Shown here piece by piece: positions 25,265-34,263 of a stretch of 38,888 nucleotides of DNA. The first letter of the stretch is position 1. Every line of letters starts with the position of its first letter. Under the pieces are notes generated by a model, which made no database searches, was not told the DNA's origin, and saw only the letters and a program-made list of their open reading frames with translations. Location of the stretch: contig CANESS010000006.1 of assembly GCA_947441115.1 (NCBI GenBank), positions 1 to 38,888 of the forward strand. Reading direction: 5' to 3'. Position numbers and translations under genes: made by a program. The DNA comes from Saprospirales bacterium (GTDB lineage: Bacteria; Bacteroidota; Bacteroidia; Chitinophagales; JADJOU01).

Positions 25265-27157
25265 TTACAAAGTTGGGATTTTGATTTTTTCTCCTTTTTT
25301 CAAAGGCTCATTTTCCTCTATATTATTTAAGGATTTAAGTACATCTAAAGGAATATTGAATTGAATACTTGCAGTAACTAGCGTATCTCCAGTTTTAGCT
25401 TCATAATATGAGTAGCTCTTGAACTTTGGATTTGACTCTATATATACATAAATTTCTTGATCTACTTTTACCTCAGGAGATTTCAATTTATTCCATTCTT
25501 TGAGATCAGTGAGCGAACAGTTATATAGTCTAGTCAATTGCATAAGATTTTCTCCTTTTCTGATTTTATGCACTATGACATTATCCGTGACCGAACTTAC
25601 GGTATTATCTTCCACTATAGCTTTATTATCCATTGCATATTGCGGCCTGACAATAGTTTCCAATTGTTCTATTTTCAATTTTTTACCAACAAAAAGATTG
25701 GAATTACTGTTTAAATTATTCCAGTCTCTAAGTTCTTTTAAACTTATATCGTATTTGTCAGCTATAGTTGTCAGATTTTCCCCTTTACGAACACTGTGGT
25801 AAATGGTTTTTTTCTGCACATCTGTCACCTTAATTATTTTATAGGTAACTGCTGCTGTGGCAGGGGTTTTTCTGACGTCAGAAATTAGATCACTATTCAT
25901 TTCTTGTGCGGGAGTGTTAGCAAATAACTTAGGATCTCTCTTAGCTATAGATGTAGCTATCTCAGAAAGGGTAAGTTTTTTTTCTTCAACGGGTTTATTG
26001 GAAATAACATTATTAGGCCCTGAAAGCACTGTTGCTTCGCTTGAGCCATTATCCGCCAAATTAGATTCCGCCGAAACTGCTGGTGGAGTATAAGATGGAT
26101 TATAGATATAAGGATCTTGGCCTAATAAATGTCTTTTTTCTTCAAATTTTAAGGCATACTCTTTCGGTACTAATAAACTATAACCTATATCGACCTTGGG
26201 CACAATACCCTTCTTTAGCGATGGGTTATATTTACATAAATGCTCTTCCGTGCAGCCTACTAGTTCAGAAATATACTTCATTGACTGCTTATCATAAATT
26301 TTCAACGTCTTGCATGCCTGGAAATTAAGAGCAGGTTTGCCAGGTTGAAGCTGATATTCTTTGGCATAATGCATAGCGTAAACTATAGCTATAAATGACG
26401 GAACATAATTTTGCGTTTCCTTGGGCAATCTATGTTTGATAGTCCAGAAGTCATATCCCCCTGAGTTTCGGATGGCTTTATTTACATTGCCGGGGCCAGA
26501 ATTATATGCAGCTAGCGCTAGAAGCCAGTCTCCATAGATGTTATATAATTTTTTTAGAAATATAGCAGCATGTTCTGTAGATTTATAAATATCACTTCTC
26601 TCATCGACTAAGGAATTAATTTCCATACCTTCGTGCTTGGCGGTACCATGCATAAATTGCCATAAACCCGTTGCACCTACTCTGGATCTAGCCTGCGGAT
26701 TTAAGGCGCTCTCTACTATGGCTAGGTATTTTAATTCTATAGGAAGGTTATGCTGATCTAGAACTTCTTCAAAAACAGGGAAATAAGCCTTAGAAGCTGT
26801 TAGCATTCGAGTCATATAATCACGTTTATCATACAAGAAATATCTTGCTATTCTTCCTACCTCAGCATTATACTTCATAGGAATAGTGGCTGGTATAGCT
26901 AGTATTTTCTTATGCATTTCCTCATCCGTATAATAAGGAAGCTTAGTTTTGTCTATATAAATCTGCTGTCTAATGGCTTCTTCGTCTACTATGGATTTAT
27001 CTTTCAAAAGGAATTTACTGGTTAATTCTTCCAATTGTTCATAGTTGATATAGTTTTTTGTATTTTCATCATAGGTAAAATGTCGACTATCATACTGAGC
27101 GTTAGCGTATAATACGTAGAATATTCCTGATACTAGAGCTATGATCTTTTTGTTCAT
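25265..27157 (-). CDS. LysM-containing lytic transglycosylase (MltD-like)
   Basis: Periplasmic peptidoglycan-cleaving enzyme of 630 residues that would release 1,6-anhydro-muropeptides. Signal peptide about 1-20 (...YVLYANA). A SLT-type catalytic domain covers about 135-250 with catalytic Glu149 (LAIVESALNPQARSRVGATGLWQFM) and the ALAAYNSGPGNV block near 214-225. A region of about 340-440 is low complexity. Three C-terminal LysM modules follow (about 455-500, 528-572 and 582-628), each with a GENL/GDTL start and an LKxWNxL core. The architecture matches MltD, with three LysM repeats. A -7 element (complement TAAATTTG, 27197-27204) lies 39 bases upstream of the ATG. Confidence 0.92.
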   Translation of the reverse strand: MNKKIIALVSGIFYVLYANAQYDSRHFTYDENTKNYINYEQLEELTSKFLLKDKSIVDEEAIRQQIYIDKTKLPYYTDEEMHKKILAIPATIPMKYNAEVGRIARYFLYDKRDYMTRMLTASKAYFPVFEEVLDQHNLPIELKYLAIVESALNPQARSRVGATGLWQFMHGTAKHEGMEINSLVDERSDIYKSTEHAAIFLKKLYNIYGDWLLALAAYNSGPGNVNKAIRNSGGYDFWTIKHRLPKETQNYVPSFIAIVYAMHYAKEYQLQPGKPALNFQACKTLKIYDKQSMKYISELVGCTEEHLCKYNPSLKKGIVPKVDIGYSLLVPKEYALKFEEKRHLLGQDPYIYNPSYTPPAVSAESNLADNGSSEATVLSGPNNVISNKPVEEKKLTLSEIATSIAKRDPKLFANTPAQEMNSDLISDVRKTPATAAVTYKIIKVTDVQKKTIYHSVRKGENLTTIADKYDISLKELRDWNNLNSNSNLFVGKKLKIEQLETIVRPQYAMDNKAIVEDNTVSSVTDNVIVHKIRKGENLMQLTRLYNCSLTDLKEWNKLKSPEVKVDQEIYVYIESNPKFKSYSYYEAKTGDTLVTASIQFNIPLDVLKSLNNIEENEPLKKGEKIKIPTL

Positions 27158-27196
27158 TTTTTCTATTTTTAGACATTTTCAACAATACACGATTCA

Positions 27197-27204
27197 CAAA
27201 TTTA
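27197..27204 (-). promoter_or_regulatory. Bacteroidota -7 promoter element (TAAATTTG) for the lytic transglycosylase-trmN6 unit
   Basis: Exact TAnnTTTG match on the complement, 39 bases upstream of the ATG at 27157. Confidence 0.52.
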
Positions 27205-27325
27205 TGAATATTCTTTTCCTTTATTGTTGTTTTGATTTACCTAATCAACAAATATACTTATTAATAGACAGTTTTTATTATTTTCTTCATTTTTTCTATA
27301 ATTTATTCATTTATCTATTCTACCT

Positions 27326-27333
27326 TACCTTTG
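27326..27333 (+). promoter_or_regulatory. Bacteroidota -7 promoter element (TACCTTTG) for dapF
   Basis: Exact TAnnTTTG match followed by a G run, 33 bases upstream of the dapF ATG at 27367. Confidence 0.58.
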
Positions 27334-27366
27334 GGGGGAATAATCTTTTAAAATTTTGATTCAATA

Positions 27367-28149
27367 ATGGCAGTTTTAAACTTTTATAAATATCAAGGGT
27401 GTGGTAATGATTTTATCTTGTTAGACCGCAGGAATGAGTATTTGCCAATACAATCTAATCAAATAGTTGCTTTATGCGATAGAAGGTTCGGTATAGGAGC
27501 AGATGGTCTTATGGAATTAATTAATTCAAATTCACATGATTTTACCATGCGCTACTATAATAGTGACGGTAATGAAAGTAGTTTTTGTGGTAATGGAGGC
27601 CGATGTATAGCGCAGTTTGCTAAAGATTTAGGAATTGTATCAGGAGATTCAACTAATTTCCTTTTTAAAGATTTACCTTATTCCGCTGTTTTTTTATCCA
27701 ATGGAACTATTTCCCTTCAAATGCAGGATGTAGTAGAAATAGCAACAAAAGAAAACGATTTATTTTTCGATACCGGAAGTCCTCATTATATTAGATTTAG
27801 GTCAGATATTGAGGCGATGGACTTAATCCATTTTGCACGTCAAATTAGATACTCAGAGGATTTTCCTGCTGGAATCAATGTCAATGCAGTAGAAGTCATA
27901 AATGAATATACGATCAAAATGCGAACCTACGAGCGAGGCGTAGAGAATGAAACCTACAGTTGCGGAACTGGAGTCACTGCTGCAGCTATCGCTTTTCACT
28001 TTTCGAATTTAACCCAAAGAAACCAGATAAATATAGAGACCAAAGGTGGTAATTTTCAAGTCGAATTTAAAGAAATTAACGGAAAGTATTCTGATGTAAA
28101 ATTGATTGGACCAGCCATCAAGGTCTTTGAAGGGAGGATTGACCTCTAG
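27367..28149 (+). CDS. dapF: Diaminopimelate epimerase
   Basis: Converts LL- to meso-diaminopimelate for lysine and peptidoglycan synthesis. The 260-residue product has the two catalytic cysteines: Cys74 in SSFCGNGGRC and Cys199 in YSCGTGVTAAAIAF. It also has the N-terminal GCGNDFILLD (11-20), GIGADGLM (42-49) and the central NVNAVEV/YERGVENET segments. Length and motif spacing are normal. Its own promoter lies upstream and a hairpin follows the stop. Meso-DAP production fits with the lytic transglycosylase and OmpA-like gene nearby, but these are not in one operon. Confidence 0.97.
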   Translation: MAVLNFYKYQGCGNDFILLDRRNEYLPIQSNQIVALCDRRFGIGADGLMELINSNSHDFTMRYYNSDGNESSFCGNGGRCIAQFAKDLGIVSGDSTNFLFKDLPYSAVFLSNGTISLQMQDVVEIATKENDLFFDTGSPHYIRFRSDIEAMDLIHFARQIRYSEDFPAGINVNAVEVINEYTIKMRTYERGVENETYSCGTGVTAAAIAFHFSNLTQRNQINIETKGGNFQVEFKEINGKYSDVKLIGPAIKVFEGRIDL

Positions 28150-28182
28150 ATTATTTGGTACTATGTTATAGTCCTAAATAAT
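28150..28182 (+). terminator. Hairpin downstream of dapF
   Basis: A 15-base arm (28150-28164) and its near-complement (28168-28182) with two mismatches and a 3-base GTT loop, starting at the base after the dapF stop. It has no T-tract, so it may act as an RNA-stability or weak terminator element. Confidence 0.5.
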
Positions 28183-28204
28183 ACAAATTTAAATTAAATA
28201 CTAC

Positions 28205-28212
28205 TATATTTG
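28205..28212 (+). promoter_or_regulatory. Bacteroidota -7 promoter element (TATATTTG) for corA
   Basis: Exact TAnnTTTG match 37 bases upstream of the corA GTG at 28250. It leaves room for a leader that includes an ATG at 28237 in another frame. Confidence 0.52.
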
Positions 28213-28249
28213 CCTTGCATGATTATTAATATATAAATGGCGACAGACA

Positions 28250-29200
28250 GTGATAACTATTTATCAAACAATAGACAACAAACTCACCGAGGTAGAGGAA
28301 ATGAGCAGTGGTTGCTGGGTCAATATATACCCGCCATTTGATTATAATGCCATCAATCAAATTTCTGAAAAGCTAGGGGTATACATAGAATACTTCACCG
28401 ACGCGCTTGATATAGATGAGCAATCTAGATATGAAGAGGACGACGATACTAAATTTATTCTTTTAAACATCCCAATTCGAAATGAACAACTGATTAGCAA
28501 CAAGAGGGCTAGTTTCATCACCATACCAATTTCAATTATATTTAAAGATAATATTGTCATCACGACTTCTTTATATAAAAATCCAATTATTGATAGTATT
28601 ATTACTAAGTCTAGTCGAAAAAACCTATTTCAAGATATTCCGAATTTAGTCTTAAATATCTTAGATAGAAACACTGACTTTTTCCATTATTACTTAAAAC
28701 AAATTAATATCCGCTTCAATGATATAGAGAAAATACTAGATACTCAAGCCAACAATCAGGATTTTGTATCCATTTTACAACTTCAAAAATCGCTTATTTA
28801 TTTTGAGACCAACCTGCGCTCTAATAATCTGATGATGGTCAAAATGAAGCGCACCAATTTCCTAGAAACAAAAGATAATGAAGAGTATGATGATTTTTTT
28901 GACGAAGTGATTATTGAAAATCAGCAGGCGATAGAAATGACTGAGGTATATTCACGTATTCTAGATAGCTCTATGCATACTATATCTACTATCATATCCA
29001 ATAATGTGAATACCATAGTCAAGCGATTGACGGGAGCTACTATAATACTGATGCTGCCAAGTATTATCTCCGGTCTATGGGGAATGAATGTGCCTGTGCC
29101 ATTTGGAAGTCATCCATTTGGGTTTGCCTTTGTATCAGCCCTTACAGCTATCTTGATTATTGGCACAGTTTATATTTTCTTTAAAAAGAAGTGGATCTAG
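28250..29200 (+). CDS. corA: CorA-type magnesium/cobalt transporter
   Basis: Pentameric inner-membrane channel for Mg2+ and Co2+. The 316-residue protein has the large cytosolic alpha/beta N-terminal domain, a long helix rich in charged residues (about 145-265), and two C-terminal membrane helices with the selectivity motif GMN at 278-280 (SGLWGMNVPVPFG), ending in FFKKKW. The start is the GTG at 28250: it gives MITIYQ..., the usual N-terminus, and no in-frame upstream start exists. A 34-codon frame starting at ATG 28237 overlaps it in another phase. The two spermidine-synthase-like membrane genes follow after 23 bases and may be in the same transcript. Confidence 0.94.
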   Translation: MITIYQTIDNKLTEVEEMSSGCWVNIYPPFDYNAINQISEKLGVYIEYFTDALDIDEQSRYEEDDDTKFILLNIPIRNEQLISNKRASFITIPISIIFKDNIVITTSLYKNPIIDSIITKSSRKNLFQDIPNLVLNILDRNTDFFHYYLKQINIRFNDIEKILDTQANNQDFVSILQLQKSLIYFETNLRSNNLMMVKMKRTNFLETKDNEEYDDFFDEVIIENQQAIEMTEVYSRILDSSMHTISTIISNNVNTIVKRLTGATIILMLPSIISGLWGMNVPVPFGSHPFGFAFVSALTAILIIGTVYIFFKKKWI

Positions 29201-29223
29201 TAAAACTATAATCGTTTTTTACT

Positions 29224-30795
29224 ATGCTTCTGTCTCGTTCCTATTTACTCTGTCTGGTTTTTATAGAAGGAGTTGCTGTGATGGCTGCTGAACTAATAGG
29301 AGCTAAGCTTATTGGCCCACTTTATGGAAATTCGCTCTATATCTGGGCTGCTGTGCTTGGTATAACTTTATTCTCCCTGACTTTAGGCTATTATATAGGT
29401 GGCTGGCTTTCTGCACGTTTCCAGAATCTAATACTATCGCTAGGTATTTTGGCCCTCATAGGAGGCGGGTTAATGCTCAGTGTCATGCCCTGGCTAAGCT
29501 TGAGCATCATGACACAATTAGTCGAAGGAGATATCGTTTATGGAGCGGTTGTTTCACTGTTGGTTTTTCTATTTCCTACCTTATTTCTTTTTGGTCTCTC
29601 GACACCATTATTTATTAGTATTTTAAATCAAGAGTCGAGTACCTCTGGTAAGACTTCAGGATTCGTTTATGCTATTTCTACCTTAGGAGGTATTATTTCC
29701 ACCTTCAGTTTTGGCTTCTATCTTATGGAAAATTTCGGTATTACCTGGCCTTCTTTTTATTTAGGATTGATAGTCGTTTTAGCCTGCTGTATTTCAATTA
29801 TATGGTCGAGACGTTATATGTTATTTTTAAGTCTTCTCCCTTTTTTTCTATTTTATAATATCTATCATGACAAAAATTTAGTGAGCGGGGATACAGAGAT
29901 AGTCTATGAATCTGAGGGAATATTTGGGCAGATACGCGTTATCGATGCACCCGTAGAAACCTATCTTCGCGGTAGACATATAGGACGCACATTATATGTA
30001 AATAATGTAGGGCAATCTACAGCATTTAGAGATCGTTTAGAATATGATAGCTGGGATTGGTCTTATTTTTTTCCTACAGTAGCCAGTGTTACCTCCAAAG
30101 GCGGGGATGCACTTCTTATGGGACTTGGCGGTGGTACTATATGGCATCAATATAATAGATTAGGGCTCAAAACGGATGTTGTAGAGCTAGATGAGCGGAT
30201 TAAGAATACAGCTATTCAATATTTTGGAGTATCTCCTTCTGCCAATATAGTAGTAGATGATGCCAGACATTTTATCAATACTTGCCGAAAAACCTATGAT
30301 CTTATCACCTTTGATATGTTTCTCAATGAGACTCCTCCTGCTCAAGTTTTAAGCATAGAGACCTTTCTCAAAGTAAAAAAAATGCTAAGATCTCAGGGAC
30401 TATGGATGATAAATTATTTTGGATATACCGAGGGGACGAAAGGAAAGTCTGCAAGATCTATATTGAAGACACTACAAAATGCTGGATTTCATGTAGAGAT
30501 TTTGGTGACGCCAAGTGAGGATGAATCTAGCAGAAATGTGATTTTTTTAGCTTCTCATCTTCCGATTGATTTTTCTAAAATCAACTATGAAGAAAAAGAT
30601 CTGCCAAAAATTACGGATATAACCAAATATTTTCTACCACTAAAGGATATAGACACAAATGATGCAGAAATACTGACCGATGAGCGGCCGCAATTCGATC
30701 ATTTGTATATTGAACCATCACTCGATTGGAGAAAAAGAACCATCGAATACCAAATAAAACCTATCTTAGAATCTGAAATAAATTTAATTAAATAG
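29224..30795 (+). CDS. Membrane-anchored spermidine-synthase-like protein, copy 1
   Basis: A 523-residue fusion of a polytopic membrane domain (about residues 1-215, 7-8 helices) and a SpeE-like Rossmann domain (about 225-480). The membrane part starts with FIEGVAVMAAELIGAKLIGP and WAAVLGITLFSLTLGYYIGG, as in the fused MFS/SpeE proteins of many bacteria. The soluble part has the SAM-binding glycine loop LLMGLGGG (297-304), the acidic VELDERI (320-326) and VVDDARHF (343-350). Where true spermidine synthases have the catalytic D-S/T-x-D-P motif, this protein has FDMFLNETPP (363-372), so an aminopropyl transfer reaction is doubtful. It begins 23 bases after corA and is followed 5 bases later by a paralogue of the same length. 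Confidence 0.85.
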   Translation: MLLSRSYLLCLVFIEGVAVMAAELIGAKLIGPLYGNSLYIWAAVLGITLFSLTLGYYIGGWLSARFQNLILSLGILALIGGGLMLSVMPWLSLSIMTQLVEGDIVYGAVVSLLVFLFPTLFLFGLSTPLFISILNQESSTSGKTSGFVYAISTLGGIISTFSFGFYLMENFGITWPSFYLGLIVVLACCISIIWSRRYMLFLSLLPFFLFYNIYHDKNLVSGDTEIVYESEGIFGQIRVIDAPVETYLRGRHIGRTLYVNNVGQSTAFRDRLEYDSWDWSYFFPTVASVTSKGGDALLMGLGGGTIWHQYNRLGLKTDVVELDERIKNTAIQYFGVSPSANIVVDDARHFINTCRKTYDLITFDMFLNETPPAQVLSIETFLKVKKMLRSQGLWMINYFGYTEGTKGKSARSILKTLQNAGFHVEILVTPSEDESSRNVIFLASHLPIDFSKINYEEKDLPKITDITKYFLPLKDIDTNDAEILTDERPQFDHLYIEPSLDWRKRTIEYQIKPILESEINLIK

Positions 30796-30800
30796 AATTT

Positions 30801-32369
30801 ATGACCAAACTACGTTTTTTGTTTTTACTAGCCTTTATCGAAGGAGCGAGTGTCATGGCTTGCGAATTATTAGGCGCGAAGATGATATCACCCTATTTTG
30901 GCAGTTCGCTCTATGTATGGGCAGCAGTGCTCGGCATCACCTTATTCGGTCTTATGTGCGGCTACTATATAGGTGGATATATTTCTGAAAAATATAAACG
31001 TGAAGATTTAGTATATTGGATTTTAATCCTTGCAGGGGCATTCCTCGCTATTATGCCCTATACCAGCCAGTGGATTATGTCCAAAAATATTGATATGGAT
31101 ATACGATGGGGCTCTACCCTTTCCCTACTCATTTTTATGTTCCCTCCGCTCATTTTTATGGGGATGACCTCCCCTGTCATTATCAATATGATCAATACAA
31201 AAGTAGATGAAACGGGCAAGAGTGCAGGATCCGTCTATGCAATTTCTACCTTAGGCGGCATTGCAGCTACGTTCTTAGTTGGGTTTTACCTACTGCCTGA
31301 ATTCGGGATTAAATGGCCATGTTTTATGTTCGGATTTTTACTTGCTATCCTTCCACTGATAGCTTTAGTTAAATTAAAATCAAATAAAGCCCTTCTTATT
31401 TTGCTTCCCTTTTTTTTTGCCCTTAAAGGTAATCTAGCTAAGCCAATACATGATAATGCCAATGTGAGTCTCTTGGCAGAATCAGAAGGAATATACGGTC
31501 AGGTGAGAGTATTTGATTTTCCATTCTACACGGAGCAGAAAGGAGAGAAAATGGCACGGGGTCTCGTGGTCAATAACACCTTACAATCTATTCTAGATAG
31601 AGATAGTCTGGATTACAATCTTTGGGACTGGTCCGTCCTCTTTCCCAGTGCAGCTAGTATTTATCCTAAAGGCAGTTCTATGCTCCTAATGGGATTAGGC
31701 GGTGGAATGCTCTATCACCAATTTCATCGCTTAGGATTCAACATCGATGTAGTAGAGCTAGACGAGCGAATTAAAGATGCTGCCATCGATCATTTTTCTA
31801 TACCAGCGAATGCACCTATCGTAGTCGACGATGCTCGTCATGTAATTAATACTTCCAAGAAGAAATACGATGTCATTGTCCTTGATTTATTTTTTAATGA
31901 AACGCCTCCCTCACAAGTTCCAACTATAGAATCTTTTACTAAACTAAAATCCATGGTTAATAAAAATGGTATGGTACTCATGAACTTCTACGGCTTCACC
32001 AATGGTGAAAAAGGCCGCGCTGCGCGCTCTGTGATCAAAACCTTTGAAGCAGTAGGGTTTCAAACAACACTCTTACCAACTCCAGAACCTGAAGAAGGCA
32101 GAAACCTCATTATCTGCGCTAGTCTCGAAAAGCCAGATTGGTCTAAAATTAGTTACACAGAGCCCTCTCGTTTTCAAATTACACCTGAAAATATTCAACA
32201 ATTTATCCTCGATAAGACTCAACTTAGTATGCAAGATGCTGAAATACTAACTGACGAAAAGCCTGCTCTAGAGAAGATGTACGCAGACGCTGCTGCAGTA
32301 TGGCGAAGAACTCAGATAGAAATCTGGCTCAAAAATATCATGCAAACTGACATTGATTTAATGAAGTAA
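30801..32369 (+). CDS. Membrane-anchored spermidine-synthase-like protein, copy 2
   Basis: A 522-residue tandem paralogue of the gene just upstream, with the same architecture end to end: FIEGASVMACELLGAKMISP and WAAVLGITLFGLMCGYYIGG in the membrane domain, then LLMGLGGGMLYHQF, VELDERIKDAA, VVDDARHVIN and LDLFFNETPPSQVPTIESF in the SpeE-like domain. The N-E-T-P-P block is shared by both copies in place of the usual catalytic D-S/T-x-D-P. The two copies are clearly divergent, so the duplication is old and both frames are intact, which speaks for distinct or paired roles. Only 5 bases separate the genes, so they should be translated from one message. The C-terminus of each ends in a short Lys/acidic tail. 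Confidence 0.85.
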   Translation: MTKLRFLFLLAFIEGASVMACELLGAKMISPYFGSSLYVWAAVLGITLFGLMCGYYIGGYISEKYKREDLVYWILILAGAFLAIMPYTSQWIMSKNIDMDIRWGSTLSLLIFMFPPLIFMGMTSPVIINMINTKVDETGKSAGSVYAISTLGGIAATFLVGFYLLPEFGIKWPCFMFGFLLAILPLIALVKLKSNKALLILLPFFFALKGNLAKPIHDNANVSLLAESEGIYGQVRVFDFPFYTEQKGEKMARGLVVNNTLQSILDRDSLDYNLWDWSVLFPSAASIYPKGSSMLLMGLGGGMLYHQFHRLGFNIDVVELDERIKDAAIDHFSIPANAPIVVDDARHVINTSKKKYDVIVLDLFFNETPPSQVPTIESFTKLKSMVNKNGMVLMNFYGFTNGEKGRAARSVIKTFEAVGFQTTLLPTPEPEEGRNLIICASLEKPDWSKISYTEPSRFQITPENIQQFILDKTQLSMQDAEILTDEKPALEKMYADAAAVWRRTQIEIWLKNIMQTDIDLMK

Positions 32370-32411
32370 TTTCTTCTCAACTAATCATGGATATTGCATA
32401 GTTAGAAAAAA

Positions 32412-34160
32412 TTATCTATCAAACATTTCCCAAATGTACTTCACTGGAGGTGCTCCAAAACTGAGCAATTGATCGTTGAATCTTTTGAGATTAAATTGTG
32501 TTCCTTGTTTTTTCTTTATTTCCTCTCTGAAATTATATATTTCATAGAATCCAGTAAAGTAAGAACATAGTTGTACCTGCGTCAATTTAGCTCTCCGCCA
32601 CTTCCCCTCTGCTTCAGACTTTTCCTGAAATGCCTCTACTTGCATGAGATGCATCGCATCTTTTTCACTCATATTTCGACAATGGATGCTATAGTCTAGA
32701 ATAGTGTTGCATACGCCTCTCAAATGAAATTTATAATACATCAACCACATTTCATCTGACATCTCTGTTTTATTAATACTCATATTCTTATCCCAGCCTT
32801 CTTCCATCATCATGCGTTCAGCGTAGAGCGCCCAGCCTTCTATAAAAGCTCCATTCTGTAGAAGATTCTGAATCAATGATGGGGATTTATTCGCATGAAT
32901 GAGCTGCACGTAGTGGCCTGGAACAGCTTCGTGAATATTTAATATCTGAAGGGTATACTGATTGTACTCACGTAAAAAACTCTCTGCAGCCTCTGGTGCA
33001 TAAAACGCAAGACTTCCTACATTATAATAGGTATTCGCATTTTTAGCATAAGGCCCAGGACTCGAAATACTAGCACCGGCTACACCCGCCATCCATGCAG
33101 GCTCTTTTCTAACTACTAAAGGCTTAGTCGGATCCATGGTCACTAAATCTTTATCTATAATAAACTTAGATAGTATCGGAATTTGTCGTTCAATTTCTGC
33201 TTGAAATTCTTCTCGTTTGGCATGACTAAGAGCAACTTTGTCAATAACCAGTTTAATGCGAAACAGTGAATCCTTTTCTAACGTTGTATTTGGAAGGTAT
33301 TTATGCCAAAGCCTAGTGGATATGGCATGCATTTCATTTTGCAGGCTAGATTTTCTTGCCATAGCATTATCATGCATCTGCTCGGCAGTATATGTAGAAG
33401 CTATATCTAGATTGAATTTCTTATGAAATAAATCTTTGCCCAATCTAAAATCTTTTGCTTTGCGCTTGCCCGTTTCCATTTCCTTTTTTAATCCTTCTAA
33501 ATGGATTACAAAACCCTGAATAGCTTTAATACTTGCTCCCAATGCAGCAGTATCTACTTTTTCTTTCAAATAAAATTCGCGAATTTCGCCGTATTGCAGC
33601 ATATCGGCAGTGCCTGTCAGCTGCTGAATAGCTAATGCTGTATGCTCTAGCGTTGGATTAATTAGATTCTTCTTAGCTACTTCAAAATAGGCTGGAGTTT
33701 TCGCGAGAAACTTATTTAGATTCACTATAATGTCTAAAGGCTTTGCCTCTTTATTCTGTTTAATTTCAAAGAGTGTGCCCCCAAAATTGTAACTAGATGC
33801 ATCCCATTCATAGGATTTATACTCATTCAAGGAAAAATCAGTTCCCTCCAACATATTTTTTATCAATAAATAATCTGTTTTATTCATTGGAGACAGGGAA
33901 TCCAGATTATACTGATTTAAAGAATCTAAGTACCGATTAGCGAAAGCTAGATCAGAAGTTCTCCCGGCTTCATCAGGAATCGGTAAAACACTATCATAGT
34001 TGTGATAACCCACACCGGTAGCCCAGTTAGGATATTGCTTCCACATATCCTCTACGAGACGAAGTTTGAATTTTTCAAAATCATTATTTCCTTTTTTTGT
34101 CTTCTGACAAGAAGTCAACTGAAATATAATCAGAATAAGTATCAAAAATAATTTACGCAT
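32412..34160 (-). CDS. DUF885-family lipoprotein (putative zinc peptidase)
   Basis: A 582-residue exported lipoprotein: a signal peptide with lipobox LTSC puts the lipidated Cys at residue 18. The rest is the DUF885 fold, with the signature HEAVPGHYVQ starting at His410, similar in form to an HExxxxH metal site, followed by an EGWALYAERMMMEEGW segment that probably supplies another metal ligand. DUF885 proteins are widely treated as metallopeptidase-like, but the substrate is not known. The N-terminal part (VEDMWKQYPNWATGVGYHNYD) is also typical of the family. It is transcribed convergently to the SpeE-like pair and divergently to the glycosylasparaginase gene, with no clear TAnnTTTG element in front. 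Confidence 0.88.
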   Translation of the reverse strand: MRKLFLILILIIFQLTSCQKTKKGNNDFEKFKLRLVEDMWKQYPNWATGVGYHNYDSVLPIPDEAGRTSDLAFANRYLDSLNQYNLDSLSPMNKTDYLLIKNMLEGTDFSLNEYKSYEWDASSYNFGGTLFEIKQNKEAKPLDIIVNLNKFLAKTPAYFEVAKKNLINPTLEHTALAIQQLTGTADMLQYGEIREFYLKEKVDTAALGASIKAIQGFVIHLEGLKKEMETGKRKAKDFRLGKDLFHKKFNLDIASTYTAEQMHDNAMARKSSLQNEMHAISTRLWHKYLPNTTLEKDSLFRIKLVIDKVALSHAKREEFQAEIERQIPILSKFIIDKDLVTMDPTKPLVVRKEPAWMAGVAGASISSPGPYAKNANTYYNVGSLAFYAPEAAESFLREYNQYTLQILNIHEAVPGHYVQLIHANKSPSLIQNLLQNGAFIEGWALYAERMMMEEGWDKNMSINKTEMSDEMWLMYYKFHLRGVCNTILDYSIHCRNMSEKDAMHLMQVEAFQEKSEAEGKWRRAKLTQVQLCSYFTGFYEIYNFREEIKKKQGTQFNLKRFNDQLLSFGAPPVKYIWEMFDR

Positions 34161-34238
34161 ATAATAGAAAATTAAGGGATAAAAGTAATGATTTGAAACT
34201 AATCAATAATAATTCAATAAAGACTATATAAGATGCAC

Positions 34239-34246
34239 TAAATTTG
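34239..34246 (+). promoter_or_regulatory. Bacteroidota -7 promoter element (TAAATTTG) for the glycosylasparaginase gene
   Basis: Exact TAnnTTTG match 17 bases upstream of the ATG at 34264. Confidence 0.6.
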
Positions 34247-34263
34247 AATTAGAAATCTAAAAT

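Noticed and set aside
27141-27359. A 72-residue plus-strand frame between the lytic transglycosylase and dapF
   Set aside because: It is almost only Phe, Leu, Tyr and Ile from T-rich intergenic DNA. It contains the promoter elements of both flanking genes and starts inside the mltD-like gene.
29224-32369. Annotation of the pair as true spermidine synthases
   Set aside because: The catalytic D-S/T-x-D-P block is replaced in both copies; only the fold and nucleotide loop match.
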